Shown in pieces: positions 9,264 to 18,374 of a stretch of DNA of 64,000 nt. Within the stretch, counting starts at the first letter, position 1, and each line of letters starts with the position of its first letter. Position numbers and translations under genes: made by a program. The stretch comes from Pandoraea anapnoica. Lineage in GTDB: Bacteria > Pseudomonadota > Gammaproteobacteria > Burkholderiales > Burkholderiaceae. The stretch covers positions 185,705 to 249,704 of the forward strand of contig NZ_CABPSP010000011.1 of NCBI RefSeq assembly GCF_902459765.1. Direction: 5' to 3'. The notes under the pieces are model-generated. The model worked only from the letters and a program-made list of their open reading frames with translations, had not been told where the DNA came from and ran no database searches.

Positions 9264-10220
9264 TCAGAGGGCTTCGCGCGCGTCTGCCTGCGTCGTCGGC
9301 CCCACACCGGCCCCGCCTTGCCGCCTCGGCTCCCCGCGAAACAAGCGCCAGATGACGGCACGGAATGTCTGCTGGTCGCGTGGTCGGGTTCTCGCGAGCT
9401 TCTGCGTGAAGCGATCGAGCATCATGGCGAGGAGCACGATGGCGATGCCGCCGACAGCCGCCCGTCCCACATCGAGACGCCCCAGTCCCTGCAGCACCAC
9501 CAGCCCGAGGCCTTCCGCGCCGATCATCGCCACCACGACCGACATCACCATCGCGGTCAGCACCGTCTGGTTCAGACCGCCGAGAATGGTCGGAATCGCC
9601 AGGGGAAATTGCACTTCCCACAGCAACTGACGCTTGTCCGCACCGAATGCGAGCCCCGCTTCCACGATCTCATGCTCGACCATGCGAATCCCCAGATGCG
9701 TGAACCGGATAAGCGGCGGCATCGCAGCGGTCACCACTGCGACCTCACCCGGCACATTGCCCACGCCGAAGAGCATCACCACCGGCACGAGATATACGAA
9801 CGTGGGTGTCGTCTGCATGATGTCGAGCACCGGCCGCACCACCAACCAAACCCGTTCACTACGCGCGCTCCAGATGCCGATCGGAATGCCGATGAGCGCA
9901 CAGAAAAAGATCGCCGTCATGATGAGCGAGAGGGTCGTCATCGCCTCGTTCCAGACACCGAGCACGGCGATTGCCACGAACACCACCGCGCTGAACGCCG
10001 CCACGCTCAGGCTGGCCAATCGCCAGCAAATCAGAAAGGCGATCACGACCAGCACCGGAAACGGTGCGGCGTGGATCACACTGTCATTGAAGGTCAGCAA
10101 CCGCTCGACAGGCCATTTGATCAGCAGGAACAGCGGACGCATGTGCATCGCCATCCACTGCACCCCTTCCTGAATCCATTGGTCGATAGGAAATACCGCG
10201 AGTTGATCGGCATTAAGCAT
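9264..10220 (-). CDS. Glycine betaine type ABC transporter permease (ProW-like)
   Basis: The protein of about 318 residues has several membrane segments. Its permease domain holds the EAA loop text EAGLAFGADKRQLLWEVQFPLAIPTILGG and the family stretches PTFVYLVPVVMLFGVGNVPG and AEGLGLVVLQGLGRLDVGRA. The start at 10220 (GGAGAACACC before ATG) overlaps the end of the ATPase gene by 8 nt, showing translational coupling. The C-terminal tail after the last membrane helix is polar and about 40 residues long. It forms the membrane channel of the importer with the neighbouring ATPase and binding protein. Confidence 0.92.
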   Translation of the reverse strand: MLNADQLAVFPIDQWIQEGVQWMAMHMRPLFLLIKWPVERLLTFNDSVIHAAPFPVLVVIAFLICWRLASLSVAAFSAVVFVAIAVLGVWNEAMTTLSLIMTAIFFCALIGIPIGIWSARSERVWLVVRPVLDIMQTTPTFVYLVPVVMLFGVGNVPGEVAVVTAAMPPLIRFTHLGIRMVEHEIVEAGLAFGADKRQLLWEVQFPLAIPTILGGLNQTVLTAMVMSVVVAMIGAEGLGLVVLQGLGRLDVGRAAVGGIAIVLLAMMLDRFTQKLARTRPRDQQTFRAVIWRLFRGEPRRQGGAGVGPTTQADAREAL

Positions 10221-11259
10221 GGTGTTCTCCTGCGCCCGCAGCGGTGCCGATCCGGGCAAGTAGCTGATTCACATCCAGAACGCCGATCAACTTGCCATCG
10301 TCGTCGGTAACGCCTACCGGCTCATCAAACCGCACGCGTGCAGCGACGTCCACCAGACGCATGTCCGATGGCACGCAAACGATTCGCTGATTGGGGTCGC
10401 GCGCGGCATCGAGCGGCTTCATGACCGAGCGGGCGTCGAACAGCCGCGCACGGTCGACGTCGCGCGTGAATGCCGCCACGTAGTCGCTCCCTGGCTCCAG
10501 CACGATCTGCTGTGGCGTGCCTTCGCGCACGAGACGGCCATCGGCCATGATCGCGATGCGCGTGCCGAGCTTGAGCGCTTCCTGAAAGTCGTGGGTGATA
10601 AAAAGAATGGTCTTGTTGAGCGTGTGTTGGAGTCGCAGCAACTCGTCCTGCATCTCGGTGCGGATCAGCGGATCGAGCGCGCTGAATGCCTCGTCCATGA
10701 TCAGCACGTCGGCTTCGGTCGCGAGCGCGCGGGCGAGGCCCACCCGCTGACGCATGCCACCGCTCAGTTCGTGCGGCATGTGATATGCCCAACGCGCCAG
10801 CCCCACCACGCTCAGCACTTCCTCGGCCCGGCGGCGACGCTCGGCCGCCGGCATGCCGCGCAGCTTGAGGCCAAACTCGACGTTTTCGATCACACGACGA
10901 TTCGGCAGCAGCGCGAAGTGCTGGAACACCATCGAGATGCGATTGCGGCGCACCTCGCGCAGTCCGCGTTCGTCGAGTGCGCAGATGTCTTCACCGTCGA
11001 GCAGAATCCGGCCATCGGACGGCTCGTTAAGCCGGTTGATGCAGCGCGCAAGCGTCGATTTTCCCGAGCCCGACAGCCCCATGACCATGTAGATGGCGCC
11101 GGACGGCACGGTCAGCGACACGTCGTCCAGGCCCACGACCTGGCCCAGCGCTTCGAGCACGTCGGACTTGCGTTTGCCATCGCGCAACATGGCCAGCGCA
11201 CGCGCCGGCTTGTCGGCGAAGACCTTGTACAGGTTTTCGATTCTCAGTCGGTCAGTCAC
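10213..11259 (-). CDS. Glycine betaine type ABC transporter ATP-binding protein with CBS region (ProV-like)
   Basis: The 348-residue ATPase has Walker A (GLSGSGKST), Q-loop FQHFALLPNR, signature [15 protein letters not shown] and Walker B VLIMDEAFSALDPL. A C-terminal extension of about 90 residues follows with CBS-like text (DMRLVDVAARVRFDEPVGVTDDDGKLIGVLDVNQLLA). CBS regions in ProV/OpuA proteins are known to sense ionic strength or nucleotides. The N-terminal LYKVFADKPARALAMLRDG matches the ProV family. It begins with GTG at 11259, overlapping the preceding NIPSNAP gene by 8 nt. Its place inside a catabolic operon argues for nutrient uptake rather than osmoprotection. Confidence 0.93.
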   Translation of the reverse strand: MTDRLRIENLYKVFADKPARALAMLRDGKRKSDVLEALGQVVGLDDVSLTVPSGAIYMVMGLSGSGKSTLARCINRLNEPSDGRILLDGEDICALDERGLREVRRNRISMVFQHFALLPNRRVIENVEFGLKLRGMPAAERRRRAEEVLSVVGLARWAYHMPHELSGGMRQRVGLARALATEADVLIMDEAFSALDPLIRTEMQDELLRLQHTLNKTILFITHDFQEALKLGTRIAIMADGRLVREGTPQQIVLEPGSDYVAAFTRDVDRARLFDARSVMKPLDAARDPNQRIVCVPSDMRLVDVAARVRFDEPVGVTDDDGKLIGVLDVNQLLARIGTAAGAGEHHA

Positions 11260-11629
11260 GGCTTCTCTCCCATGATTCCTTTACGTCAGTTGCCTGGGGT
11301 GCCTGCGGCGTGAACGCCGTGAGCGGGGAAAAATCGGTCGGTATCAGAATGCGGTTCTCTGCGTGTTCGATCAATTCGGACAGACGCGGAATGAACGCCT
11401 GCCAACGTTTGTCCTGCGCGAGCGACGCGCGGCGGCGTGCCCGCTCGTCCAGACTGGGATACGCCCAGAGATGCGTCACCTGACTTAACGGCCCGATATC
11501 GGTCGTGAAGTAGCCGACGAGATGCCCCAGAATTGGCTGCTGGATGGCCAATCCCTCAGTACGCACGAGATTCAGGTACTGACTCATGCAGCCGTTCCGG
11601 ATGCGGTAAATACGCTCTTCGACAATCAT
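11252..11629 (-). CDS. NIPSNAP family protein
   Basis: This small 125-residue protein has the NIPSNAP ferredoxin-like fold pattern: IVEERIYRIRNGCMSQYLNLVRTEGLAIQQPILGHLVGYFTTDIGPLSQVTHLWAYPSLDERARRR. The GYFTTDIGPLSQVTHLWAY stretch is the family signature. NIPSNAP proteins occur often in bacterial degradation operons with monooxygenases and hydrolases, but their biochemical role is largely unknown. The start overlaps the stop of the hydrolase gene (ATGA), and the end overlaps the GTG start of the ATPase gene, so all three are translationally coupled. Confidence 0.9.
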   Translation of the reverse strand: MIVEERIYRIRNGCMSQYLNLVRTEGLAIQQPILGHLVGYFTTDIGPLSQVTHLWAYPSLDERARRRASLAQDKRWQAFIPRLSELIEHAENRILIPTDFSPLTAFTPQAPQATDVKESWERSRD

Positions 11630-12543
11630 GCTCCGCTCCCTGCTCCTTCGCTCACGCCCACGTTCTCGCTGTCAGCGGCAAGAAAGTCCCGCATCAGATC
11701 CGCCACTTGCCCCGAAGCCTCGATCAGGATCGAGTGCCGCATGCCCGGAAGGATGGCCAACTGCGAGCCGACGATGCACTCATGCATGAATTGGGCCATA
11801 CGCGGGTTCGAGCCCTGATCGTCTTCGCCTGTGACGATGAGCGTCGGCATGCGAATCTGATCGATGAACCCGCCGAAATCCGTCTCCGCCAGTACGCGAT
11901 ACGCCGACGCGTAGCAATCCGGGTCGTTCTGGGCGTTGCGCTCTCGCAAGTAGGCGATCCGCGCCGGGTGCTTCGCTTGAAAATCCTCGGTCAGCCAGCG
12001 TGAGAGCGATGCGTCGTAATGTGCGCCGCGCTCCCCGCTTTGCAGTGCGGCAAGACGTGCCAGCACGCGCTCACGCTCCTCGCGGGTGCGCCCCGACACC
12101 GTCGCGAGCAACACCAGACGGCGCAGCCGTGACGGATGCGACAGCGCAAGCCGCTGGGCAATCAACCCGCCCAGCGAAAAGCCCGCCAGATCGAACGTGG
12201 TGAAACCCACGTGATCGGCCAGCGCCAGCGCGTCCGTCACGAAGTCGTCGATTTCGTAGCGCCCTTTCACCCGCGACGACCGACCGTGGCCGCGCAGGTC
12301 GAAGGTCAGGATGCGAAAATCGTCGGCCAGTGCGGCAGCCACGTCGTCCCACGCTTCCTGATACGAGCCCACGCCGTGAATGCAGACGAGCGCACGAGAG
12401 CCACGCCCGAGCAGACGGTAGGCAAGTGTGACGTCGCCGACTTGCAAGGTCTGCTCACGCGGGGCGTCGGAAGCTTCAGACGCTTCGGAACGCTCAGGAC
12501 GTTCAAGACACTCGGGAGGTTGAGTCATAGCGTGCGCGCCCAT
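11626..12543 (-). CDS. Alpha/beta hydrolase
   Basis: The 305-residue protein has the fold landmarks CIHGVGSYQEAWDDV (HG oxyanion motif), LTFDLRGHGRS, the nucleophile elbow GFSLGG, the acid region LIVTGEDDQGSNP and the late histidine in GMRHSILIEA. It resembles enol-lactone or ester hydrolases of degradation pathways (PcaD/MhpC-like). Which bond it cuts is unknown. The acidic first 25 residues are low in complexity, and the true start could be the ATG at 12528. It follows the luciferase-like monooxygenase gene by 3 bp, so the two steps are probably linked. Confidence 0.9.
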   Translation of the reverse strand: MGAHAMTQPPECLERPERSEASEASDAPREQTLQVGDVTLAYRLLGRGSRALVCIHGVGSYQEAWDDVAAALADDFRILTFDLRGHGRSSRVKGRYEIDDFVTDALALADHVGFTTFDLAGFSLGGLIAQRLALSHPSRLRRLVLLATVSGRTREERERVLARLAALQSGERGAHYDASLSRWLTEDFQAKHPARIAYLRERNAQNDPDCYASAYRVLAETDFGGFIDQIRMPTLIVTGEDDQGSNPRMAQFMHECIVGSQLAILPGMRHSILIEASGQVADLMRDFLAADSENVGVSEGAGSGA

Positions 12544-12546
12544 GCG

Positions 12547-13689
12547 TCAGCGGCCTGCCGATGCCAACGCTGCCGGACGCTCGGCGGTGTGCGAATGCGC
12601 TGCCTGCGAGGCCTGTGCCTCGTGAGCCTCTTTGACGCGGTGAGCTTCGCGCGCCGCAAAGTGCGGCATCACCTCATCGATGAACAGGCGCAGCGTCTTC
12701 ACTTGCAACTCGAACGGCAGGTTGAACGACAGGCCGAGACAGAACTGGTCGACGCCCTGCGCCTCGTAGACTTCGAGCTTGCGCACGATCTCGTCGGGCG
12801 TGCCGAACATCAGGTTTTCGCGGATCGACGCAGGATCGTAGTTGGCACGTCCGACAACGGCCTCATACGGCACCGCCTCCGGGAATCCGTTGGTCACCGA
12901 GCCGATGTTCTGCATCAGGTTCTCGAACGTGCGGCCGAAGTCCACGCTGTGACGCACCGCGACTTCCCAGTCCTGCGGACGGTCGTACACGCATGTGCGG
13001 CGCAGCATCATGAAGCGCGGACGTGGACGCTCCGGATGATCGGCCACCGCCTTGCGGAATTTCTCGCCGAGCACGGCCACCTCCGACACGGGCGCCGCGA
13101 GGGGTGTCGACAGAATGTTCGCGCCCACCCCCACGGCCCAGTCGAAGCTGCCCGGGTCACGTGTCGCGACCCAGATCGGCGGATGCGGCTGTTGCAGCGG
13201 CTTCGGCACCGACGTCGCGAGCGGGAATTTCCAGTAGTGCCCCTCGTGCGCGTAATCGCCCTCCCACAGCTTCTTCACTGCGGGTACCAGCTCCTTCATA
13301 TACGCCACGCCCTCTTGCTGCGGAATGCCGCCGGCCATGCGATCGAACTCGTATTGATAAGCCCCACGGGCGATACCGAATTCAAGGCGCCCGCCGGTCA
13401 GGTGATCGCACATCGCCGCTTCGCCCGCGAGGCGGATCGGCGACCAGTACGGTGCAACGATGGTGGCCGTACCCAGACGAATCTGCTCGGTATGCTGCGA
13501 CAGCCACGTCAGCGTGATGAACGGATTCGGCGAGATGGTGCATTCGATGGTGTGGTGCTCGGCGGTCCACAGCGTCTCGAAGCCGCCTTCGTCGGCGATG
13601 CGCGCGAGGTGCAGCATGTTGCGCACGGCGTCGCTCATCGTGTCTTGCGGCGAAAAGCGCTCCATGCTGAGCGAAACGGAGAATTTCAT
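12547..13689 (-). CDS. LLM class flavin-dependent monooxygenase (luciferase-like)
   Basis: The 380-residue protein has the bacterial luciferase-like fold: N-terminal MKFSVSLSMERFSP, ARIADEGGFETLWTAEHH, QIRLGTATIVAPYWSPIRLAGEAAMCDHLTGGRLEFGIARG and PIWVATRDPGSFDWAVGVGANIL. Such enzymes use reduced FMN supplied by a separate flavin reductase to oxygenate a substrate. A flavin reductase gene lies two genes upstream, making a plausible two-component monooxygenase. The last 40 residues (Ala/His/Glu-rich, after MPHFAAREA) extend beyond the usual domain. The gene is placed between an aldehyde dehydrogenase and an alpha/beta hydrolase. Confidence 0.92.
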   Translation of the reverse strand: MKFSVSLSMERFSPQDTMSDAVRNMLHLARIADEGGFETLWTAEHHTIECTISPNPFITLTWLSQHTEQIRLGTATIVAPYWSPIRLAGEAAMCDHLTGGRLEFGIARGAYQYEFDRMAGGIPQQEGVAYMKELVPAVKKLWEGDYAHEGHYWKFPLATSVPKPLQQPHPPIWVATRDPGSFDWAVGVGANILSTPLAAPVSEVAVLGEKFRKAVADHPERPRPRFMMLRRTCVYDRPQDWEVAVRHSVDFGRTFENLMQNIGSVTNGFPEAVPYEAVVGRANYDPASIRENLMFGTPDEIVRKLEVYEAQGVDQFCLGLSFNLPFELQVKTLRLFIDEVMPHFAAREAHRVKEAHEAQASQAAHSHTAERPAALASAGR

Positions 13690-13725
13690 GAGGTGTGTCT
13701 CCAGTGAGTGTGGCGTGTAGTGAGA

Positions 13726-15237
13726 TCAGCGCAGACGGATCACGAACGGGTCTTGCATCGCCCCGGAGTAATCGATCACGACGTTCTTCAGGCGCGAGAA
13801 CTCGCGCATCACTTCGAAGCCGCCACGACGTCCATAGCCGCTGTGTTTGGTGCCGCCGTTGGCCGACATATAGGCGGCCGAGCGATAGGTGTTGATCCAG
13901 ACGGTGCCTGCTTCCACGTCGCGCGCGAAGCGCAGTGCACGGTCGATGTCGCGGGTCCAGATCCCCGCCGCCAGGCCGTATTCCGTGGCGTTGGCGAGCG
14001 CGATCAGTTCGGCCTCGTCCGAGAACGGCATCACACCAACGACCGGGCCGAAGATCTCTTCCTGCATGAAGCGCATTTCGTTGCGCGCCTGCGTCATGAC
14101 GGTTGGCTCGTAGTACCAGCCGCCTGCGAGGTCATCACGTGCCGGACGCTGACCGCCCGCCGCCACGCGCGCGCCTTCGTGCACGCCGGAGGCGACATAT
14201 GTCTCGACCTTGTCGAGTTGCGACGCCAACGCCAGCGGGCCGATGTCCGTGTCTTCATGCGTCGGATGCCCCACGCGCACACGGCGCGTGCGCTCGACCA
14301 GCGCCTCGACGAAGCGGTCGTACACCGACGCCTCGACGAAGCAGCGCGAGCCGGCCACGCACGTCTGGCCCGCCGCTGCGAACACGCCGGACACCACGCC
14401 GTTGACGGCGCGCTCGATATCCACGTCCCCGAACACCACGTGCGGCGACTTGCCGCCCAGCTCCATCTGGCACGGCACGAGGTTTTGTGCGGCATTGCCC
14501 GCGATCTTGCGGCCCGTCACCGTGCTGCCTGTGAAGACGTATTTGGCGATGCCCGGGTGACGCGTCAGCGCATCGCCTGTGGTCACACCATCGCCCGTTA
14601 CGACATTCACCACGCCCGGCGGAATCCCGGCTTCGATCACCAGTTCCGCGAGCGCGAGCGTGGACGCCGTCGCGTGTTCGGACGGCTTGACCACGATGGT
14701 GTTGCCGATCGCCAGACAAGGGGCGAGCGTGCCGGTCAGCATCATCAGCGGCGAGTTCCACGGGATGATCATGCCCACCACGCCGATCGGCTCACGCGTA
14801 TTGAAATTCAACGTGTCGAGCTTGTTGACGGGAATGGTGTCGCCTTGCAGCTTGTCGGCCATGCCCGCGAAATACAGATACGAGTCGGGAATTGCGCGCA
14901 TCTGTGCACGCATTTCCTTGAGCAGCTTGCCGTTATCGCGGCATTCGATGGCGGCGAGCGCATCGGCGTTAGCCAGCACCAGTTCGCCGAGCTTGCGCAC
15001 CAGCTTGCCGCGCTCGGTCTGCGTCATGCGACGCCACGCGGGATTGACGAGCGCGGCCTGCGCGGAGCGCACGGCGCGGTCCACATCGACGGCGTCGGCC
15101 TGCGCGAACTCGTACCATTGACGGCCAGTCGTCGGGTCATAGCTCGGCACGTACTCGGCGCTATGCGGCGCGGTGAACTGCCCGTCAATAAACAACTGCT
15201 GGCGAGAGCCCTCCAGCGTTTGAATCGTCGTATGCAT
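13726..15237 (-). CDS. Aldehyde dehydrogenase family protein
   Basis: The 503-residue NAD(P)-dependent aldehyde dehydrogenase has the catalytic Glu in QMELGGKSPHVVF, the catalytic Cys in AAGQTCVAGSR, the substrate-anchoring IIPWNSPLMM, the nucleotide-binding FTGSTVTGRKI and the EIFGPVVGVMPF motif. It oxidises an aldehyde to a carboxylic acid. Between the flavin reductase (15 bp upstream) and the LLM monooxygenase (36 bp downstream), it may handle an aldehyde released by oxidative cleavage, such as N-dealkylation or a similar reaction. The exact substrate is unknown. The motif GLAAGIWTRDIDRALRFARDVEAGTVWINTY resembles betaine-aldehyde and gamma-aminobutyraldehyde dehydrogenases. Confidence 0.93.
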   Translation of the reverse strand: MHTTIQTLEGSRQQLFIDGQFTAPHSAEYVPSYDPTTGRQWYEFAQADAVDVDRAVRSAQAALVNPAWRRMTQTERGKLVRKLGELVLANADALAAIECRDNGKLLKEMRAQMRAIPDSYLYFAGMADKLQGDTIPVNKLDTLNFNTREPIGVVGMIIPWNSPLMMLTGTLAPCLAIGNTIVVKPSEHATASTLALAELVIEAGIPPGVVNVVTGDGVTTGDALTRHPGIAKYVFTGSTVTGRKIAGNAAQNLVPCQMELGGKSPHVVFGDVDIERAVNGVVSGVFAAAGQTCVAGSRCFVEASVYDRFVEALVERTRRVRVGHPTHEDTDIGPLALASQLDKVETYVASGVHEGARVAAGGQRPARDDLAGGWYYEPTVMTQARNEMRFMQEEIFGPVVGVMPFSDEAELIALANATEYGLAAGIWTRDIDRALRFARDVEAGTVWINTYRSAAYMSANGGTKHSGYGRRGGFEVMREFSRLKNVVIDYSGAMQDPFVIRLR

Positions 15238-15252
15238 CGATTGACTCCAGGG

Positions 15253-16305
15253 TCAGACTTGGGAGAGTTGGGTCCACGGCTGCGCGTCGCTCACCATCGC
15301 GATGCGCCCGCCGTCGTGTGAATCCATGTAGATGCCGAAGTGGCCGCCTGCGGTCTCGCGCACATACCGGCGAACCATCGAGCGAATCTCGCGCGAAGCG
15401 ATGTCGTCGAAGGGCAACTGGTCGAACGGGAAGAAACGGAACTGCGGCGGCAACTCGGCCTGCGAGAGCGGCTGCGCGAGACGTGCCCGGTACATCAGGT
15501 AACCGGGATCGCTCTCGGCGGTGTCGAACACCGAGTAGAGGAAGGTGTCGTGCGGCACCAGCGCCAGTTCGCCCCCACCGGCCAGCGGCAGACGCCCGTT
15601 GGTCAGGCGGCGGGGTGCGCTGGGCAGCACCCAGCCGCCCTTGCCATCCTGCGCTAGGAGCAGGCTGCCGTCGGCATCGATCAGATAGCCAACGATCATG
15701 TCGTGTGACGAAAGCCAGCCCGGCGGCAGCGGGTCCTTCACGTGGGCATAGCGACCACGGCAGAAGCCGAGCGGTGCGGCCGGGCTCGTGCCGAACGCCT
15801 GAATCCGGCCGATCAGGATCGCGTGATCGCCCGCGTCGACACGGTCATGCACGGTGCAGTCGAACCACGTCAGGCAGTCGGTGAGCACGGGGGCGCCGGT
15901 GTGAACCACATCGTGCCCCACGGCGGCAAACTTTTCCGCCGACTTCGATGCGAACAGGTTCGACACGTCGGTCTGCCCGTCATGCAGCAGATTGACCGCG
16001 AAGTGCTCAGTGCCCTGAAACACCGGATAACTCGCCGCCCCTTTGCCGACACACACCAACAACAACGGCGGATCGAGCGAGACGGACGTGAAGGAATTCG
16101 CCGTCATTCCACGCGGGCGACCCTCGTCGTCGCGCGTCGTGACGACGGTGACGCCGGTCACGAACGTGCCAAGTGCGCGGCGCAGCGCGACCGGATCAAT
16201 CGCGGAAATCGCGCTCGCGGATTGTGCGGATTGAGCACCCGGGTTGGCCGGAGCGATAGCACCACCGGCGTCTGCCGTCTGGCGCTGTTTGGCGACAGCT
16301 TGCAT
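15253..16305 (-). CDS. Flavin reductase with C-terminal extension domain
   Basis: The first part (about residues 35-195) is a flavin reductase-like (RutF/HpaC-type) FMN domain: ALGTFVTGVTVVTTRDDEGRPRGMTANSFTSVSLDPPLLLVCVG, later DHAILIGRIQAF and PLGFCRGRYAHV. It would supply reduced flavin to the LLM monooxygenase. About 150 further residues follow (GYLIDADGSLLLAQDGKGGWVLPSAP...), reminiscent of a NUDIX-like beta grasp, but I see no canonical NUDIX box. The start is set at ATG 16305 with GAGGTG upstream; a GTG at 16314 lies inside that site. The protein is about 350 residues, twice the size of single-domain flavin reductases. It is the first gene of the catabolic operon. A CGTTGA/TCAACG palindrome lies at 16330-16343 just upstream. 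Confidence 0.88.
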   Translation of the reverse strand: MQAVAKQRQTADAGGAIAPANPGAQSAQSASAISAIDPVALRRALGTFVTGVTVVTTRDDEGRPRGMTANSFTSVSLDPPLLLVCVGKGAASYPVFQGTEHFAVNLLHDGQTDVSNLFASKSAEKFAAVGHDVVHTGAPVLTDCLTWFDCTVHDRVDAGDHAILIGRIQAFGTSPAAPLGFCRGRYAHVKDPLPPGWLSSHDMIVGYLIDADGSLLLAQDGKGGWVLPSAPRRLTNGRLPLAGGGELALVPHDTFLYSVFDTAESDPGYLMYRARLAQPLSQAELPPQFRFFPFDQLPFDDIASREIRSMVRRYVRETAGGHFGIYMDSHDGGRIAMVSDAQPWTQLSQV

Positions 16306-16424
16306 GTCGTTCACCTCGAAACGTCATTACGTTGAGGTCAACGATATGCGAGGACTTTTTTGTCAGCTTCCGTCGATTCGCAGGAGAAGTGAAATCATTT
16401 ACTCTCGATTGCGCGGCAGGGTTT

Positions 16425-18308
16425 TCATGGATGCCGTGGCACGCGAGCGCCAGCGCGTGGGGCAGACGCCGATTCCTTCGATGCCATGGACGCCATCGGT
16501 GACACCCCCCGCGTGAGCGTATGCAAGTGAATCGCAAGCTCTACCGCAAATCGCCGCTCGGGTGTTTCGACGTCGATGCCGAAGAGTTCCTGAATGCGTG
16601 TGAGCCGATAACGCAGAGTCGTCACGTGCAGCCCCATGGCGTCGGCGCAAGACTGACTGCGGCAGCCGGAGCGCAGATAGGCGGCCAGCGTCTCCAGATA
16701 AGGGGATCCGGACTGCTTGTCGTGCTCCACCAGCTTGCCGATGGTGCCATCGACGAAGCCGTGAACGTCGGACGAATCCGCCGCGCCCATGAGCATGGGC
16801 AACGGTCCCAGCCCCGGCATATCGAGCGGCCCGCTGCGGCCAAACTTGCGCGCCACGCGAATCATGCGCCAGCAGCGCTCCCACTCGCGCGCCAACGGCT
16901 CAAGCCCGTCGCACACGTCGCTCATCACCACGATGGGCTCACGCCCCAGCGAGCGCGCCAATGCCTCGCTCACGCGTCGGGCGAAACGCGTGAGCGCCAC
17001 ATCGTCCAACGCGCTGTCCTGCGGCACCAGACACACCAGCCCGCCCCCGACCGTCACGACATGCAAGGACACATTCAACTGACGCGCCAGCAACTCCACC
17101 GTGCTATGACTTTCCAGCGACAAATGACCTGCTGCCCGTCCCACCTCGGCTTGCCCGAGTTGATCGGGATAGTCGACGACCATCATGCGCAGCGGCGCAT
17201 CCAGCGCCACGCCGAGACGGCGTGCGCGACCCAGCGCATCGTCCTCGTCGCGCCAGCGGCGTTCGACGATTTCGAAGAACAATTCGGTCAGCGTGCGCGT
17301 CTCGAAGCGGAACCGCACGACGCTGCGCATCAATTGGACGCTCAATGCAAAGCGCGCGCTTTCCAAAAGCAATTGCTGAAGGTCGCCCGGGGCTTCGTCG
17401 CCGAAGGTGAGCAGTGCGCCGACGAGATCGTCGTCGACGCTCAGGGGCTCGATGGCCGCACTGACGGTGGATTGGCCTGACTGCCGCCCGAGCGGCACGT
17501 CGAGACGCGACTGTCGGTAGCGCTGAAGTGCATCGCGCACGGTGCCGCCGAGTTCTCGCCCCTGCGCGCCGGCAAGCCATCGTGCCCAGGCGGCATCGTC
17601 CATTTGCGACGGTACCGGCGAGGCCGAGGCGTGCCACTGATTCGCAAGGAAATCGATCACGAGTACGGGCCGACCGAGCAACTCGCCCAGCGACGACGTT
17701 AACTGCTCCAGCGAGCCGCCGGCGAGCACGTCGCCAAGGAGCGTGCGTTGCGCTTCGAGCGTGCGTTGCAGCCGCTCGTGCGCCATCACCTGCGCGCGCT
17801 GACGGTGCGCCCGTTCGACGGCGATCGCCCCCAGATGCACGACCGTCGACATGAACGTCAGATCGTCGTCGCCGACGTCGCGCACCTTGCGCGACGCAAC
17901 GGTCAGCACCATCGGGTGCCCTTCCGTATCGCGCGACGCCATGGGCAGCACGAGCACCGTGCGATAGCCGCGCTCGTGCGCCTCACGCCGATAGCCGGGG
18001 AATTGCGTACTCTCGAGCGCGTCGCGAATGTAGACCGGCTCGTTCGTCTGCAACGCGATGAGCGACGGACTGGTCGCAAGCTCCCAGCGGTCCTCGACGT
18101 GCTGCGGCAGCATGCTCGTCTCGTAGCGCGTAATCACGAGTCCGTAGCCATGCGCGAGATCGATGCTCATGACCGAGCCGAGATCCCAACCGCCTTGCTG
18201 CACCGCGCAACGCACGAGATCGCGAAACAGTGCCTCGATGTCTTCGTCGTTGCTGATCTGACTGGCGACATGGCGCAACGCCATGAGCCGCTGGTGTTGT
18301 TCCGGCAT
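16425..18308 (-). CDS. GAF-domain PucR/CdaR-type helix-turn-helix transcriptional regulator
   Basis: The protein of about 627 residues starts at ATG 18308 (AGGAGACAGACA upstream). The first 180 residues form a GAF-like sensory domain (LRHVASQISNDEDIEALFRDLVRCAVQQGGWDLGSVMSIDLAHGYGLV, later YRTVLVLPMAS). A middle region follows, and the C-terminus is the PucR/CdaR HTH: LETLAAYLRSGCRSQSCADAMGLHVTTLRYRLTRIQELFGIDVETPERRFAVELAI. PucR-type proteins activate degradation genes in response to small molecules. It lies 119 bp upstream of the catabolic operon on the same strand and divergent from the DUF1185 gene, so it probably controls both. The last 25 residues are low complexity. An upstream in-frame ATG at 18527 is rejected because it crosses the palindrome at 18346-18374. 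Confidence 0.9.
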   Translation of the reverse strand: MPEQHQRLMALRHVASQISNDEDIEALFRDLVRCAVQQGGWDLGSVMSIDLAHGYGLVITRYETSMLPQHVEDRWELATSPSLIALQTNEPVYIRDALESTQFPGYRREAHERGYRTVLVLPMASRDTEGHPMVLTVASRKVRDVGDDDLTFMSTVVHLGAIAVERAHRQRAQVMAHERLQRTLEAQRTLLGDVLAGGSLEQLTSSLGELLGRPVLVIDFLANQWHASASPVPSQMDDAAWARWLAGAQGRELGGTVRDALQRYRQSRLDVPLGRQSGQSTVSAAIEPLSVDDDLVGALLTFGDEAPGDLQQLLLESARFALSVQLMRSVVRFRFETRTLTELFFEIVERRWRDEDDALGRARRLGVALDAPLRMMVVDYPDQLGQAEVGRAAGHLSLESHSTVELLARQLNVSLHVVTVGGGLVCLVPQDSALDDVALTRFARRVSEALARSLGREPIVVMSDVCDGLEPLAREWERCWRMIRVARKFGRSGPLDMPGLGPLPMLMGAADSSDVHGFVDGTIGKLVEHDKQSGSPYLETLAAYLRSGCRSQSCADAMGLHVTTLRYRLTRIQELFGIDVETPERRFAVELAIHLHTLTRGVSPMASMASKESASAPRAGARVPRHP

Positions 18309-18345
18309 TGTCTGTCTCCTTGCCTGCGGAAAATCTACACCAAAG

Positions 18346-18374
18346 CGTCGGAAGAAAAAAAAGATCTTCCGACG
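18346..18374. promoter_or_regulatory. 10-bp palindrome between regulator and DUF1185 gene (candidate operator)
   Basis: Arms CGTCGGAAGA (18346-18355) and TCTTCCGACG (18365-18374) are exact reverse complements with a 9-nt A-rich spacer. It lies 38 bp upstream of the PucR-type gene and 155 bp upstream of the divergent DUF1185 gene. A centre-to-centre arm spacing of about two helical turns suits a dimeric regulator. It has no U-run on either side, so it is not an ordinary terminator. Confidence 0.55.

Noticed and set aside
12136-15321. Two long plus-strand open frames (about 520-540 codons) opposite the LLM and aldehyde dehydrogenase genes
   Set aside because: Their translations are His/Arg/Ala-rich with no family text, while the minus strand encodes clear enzymes in these coordinates.
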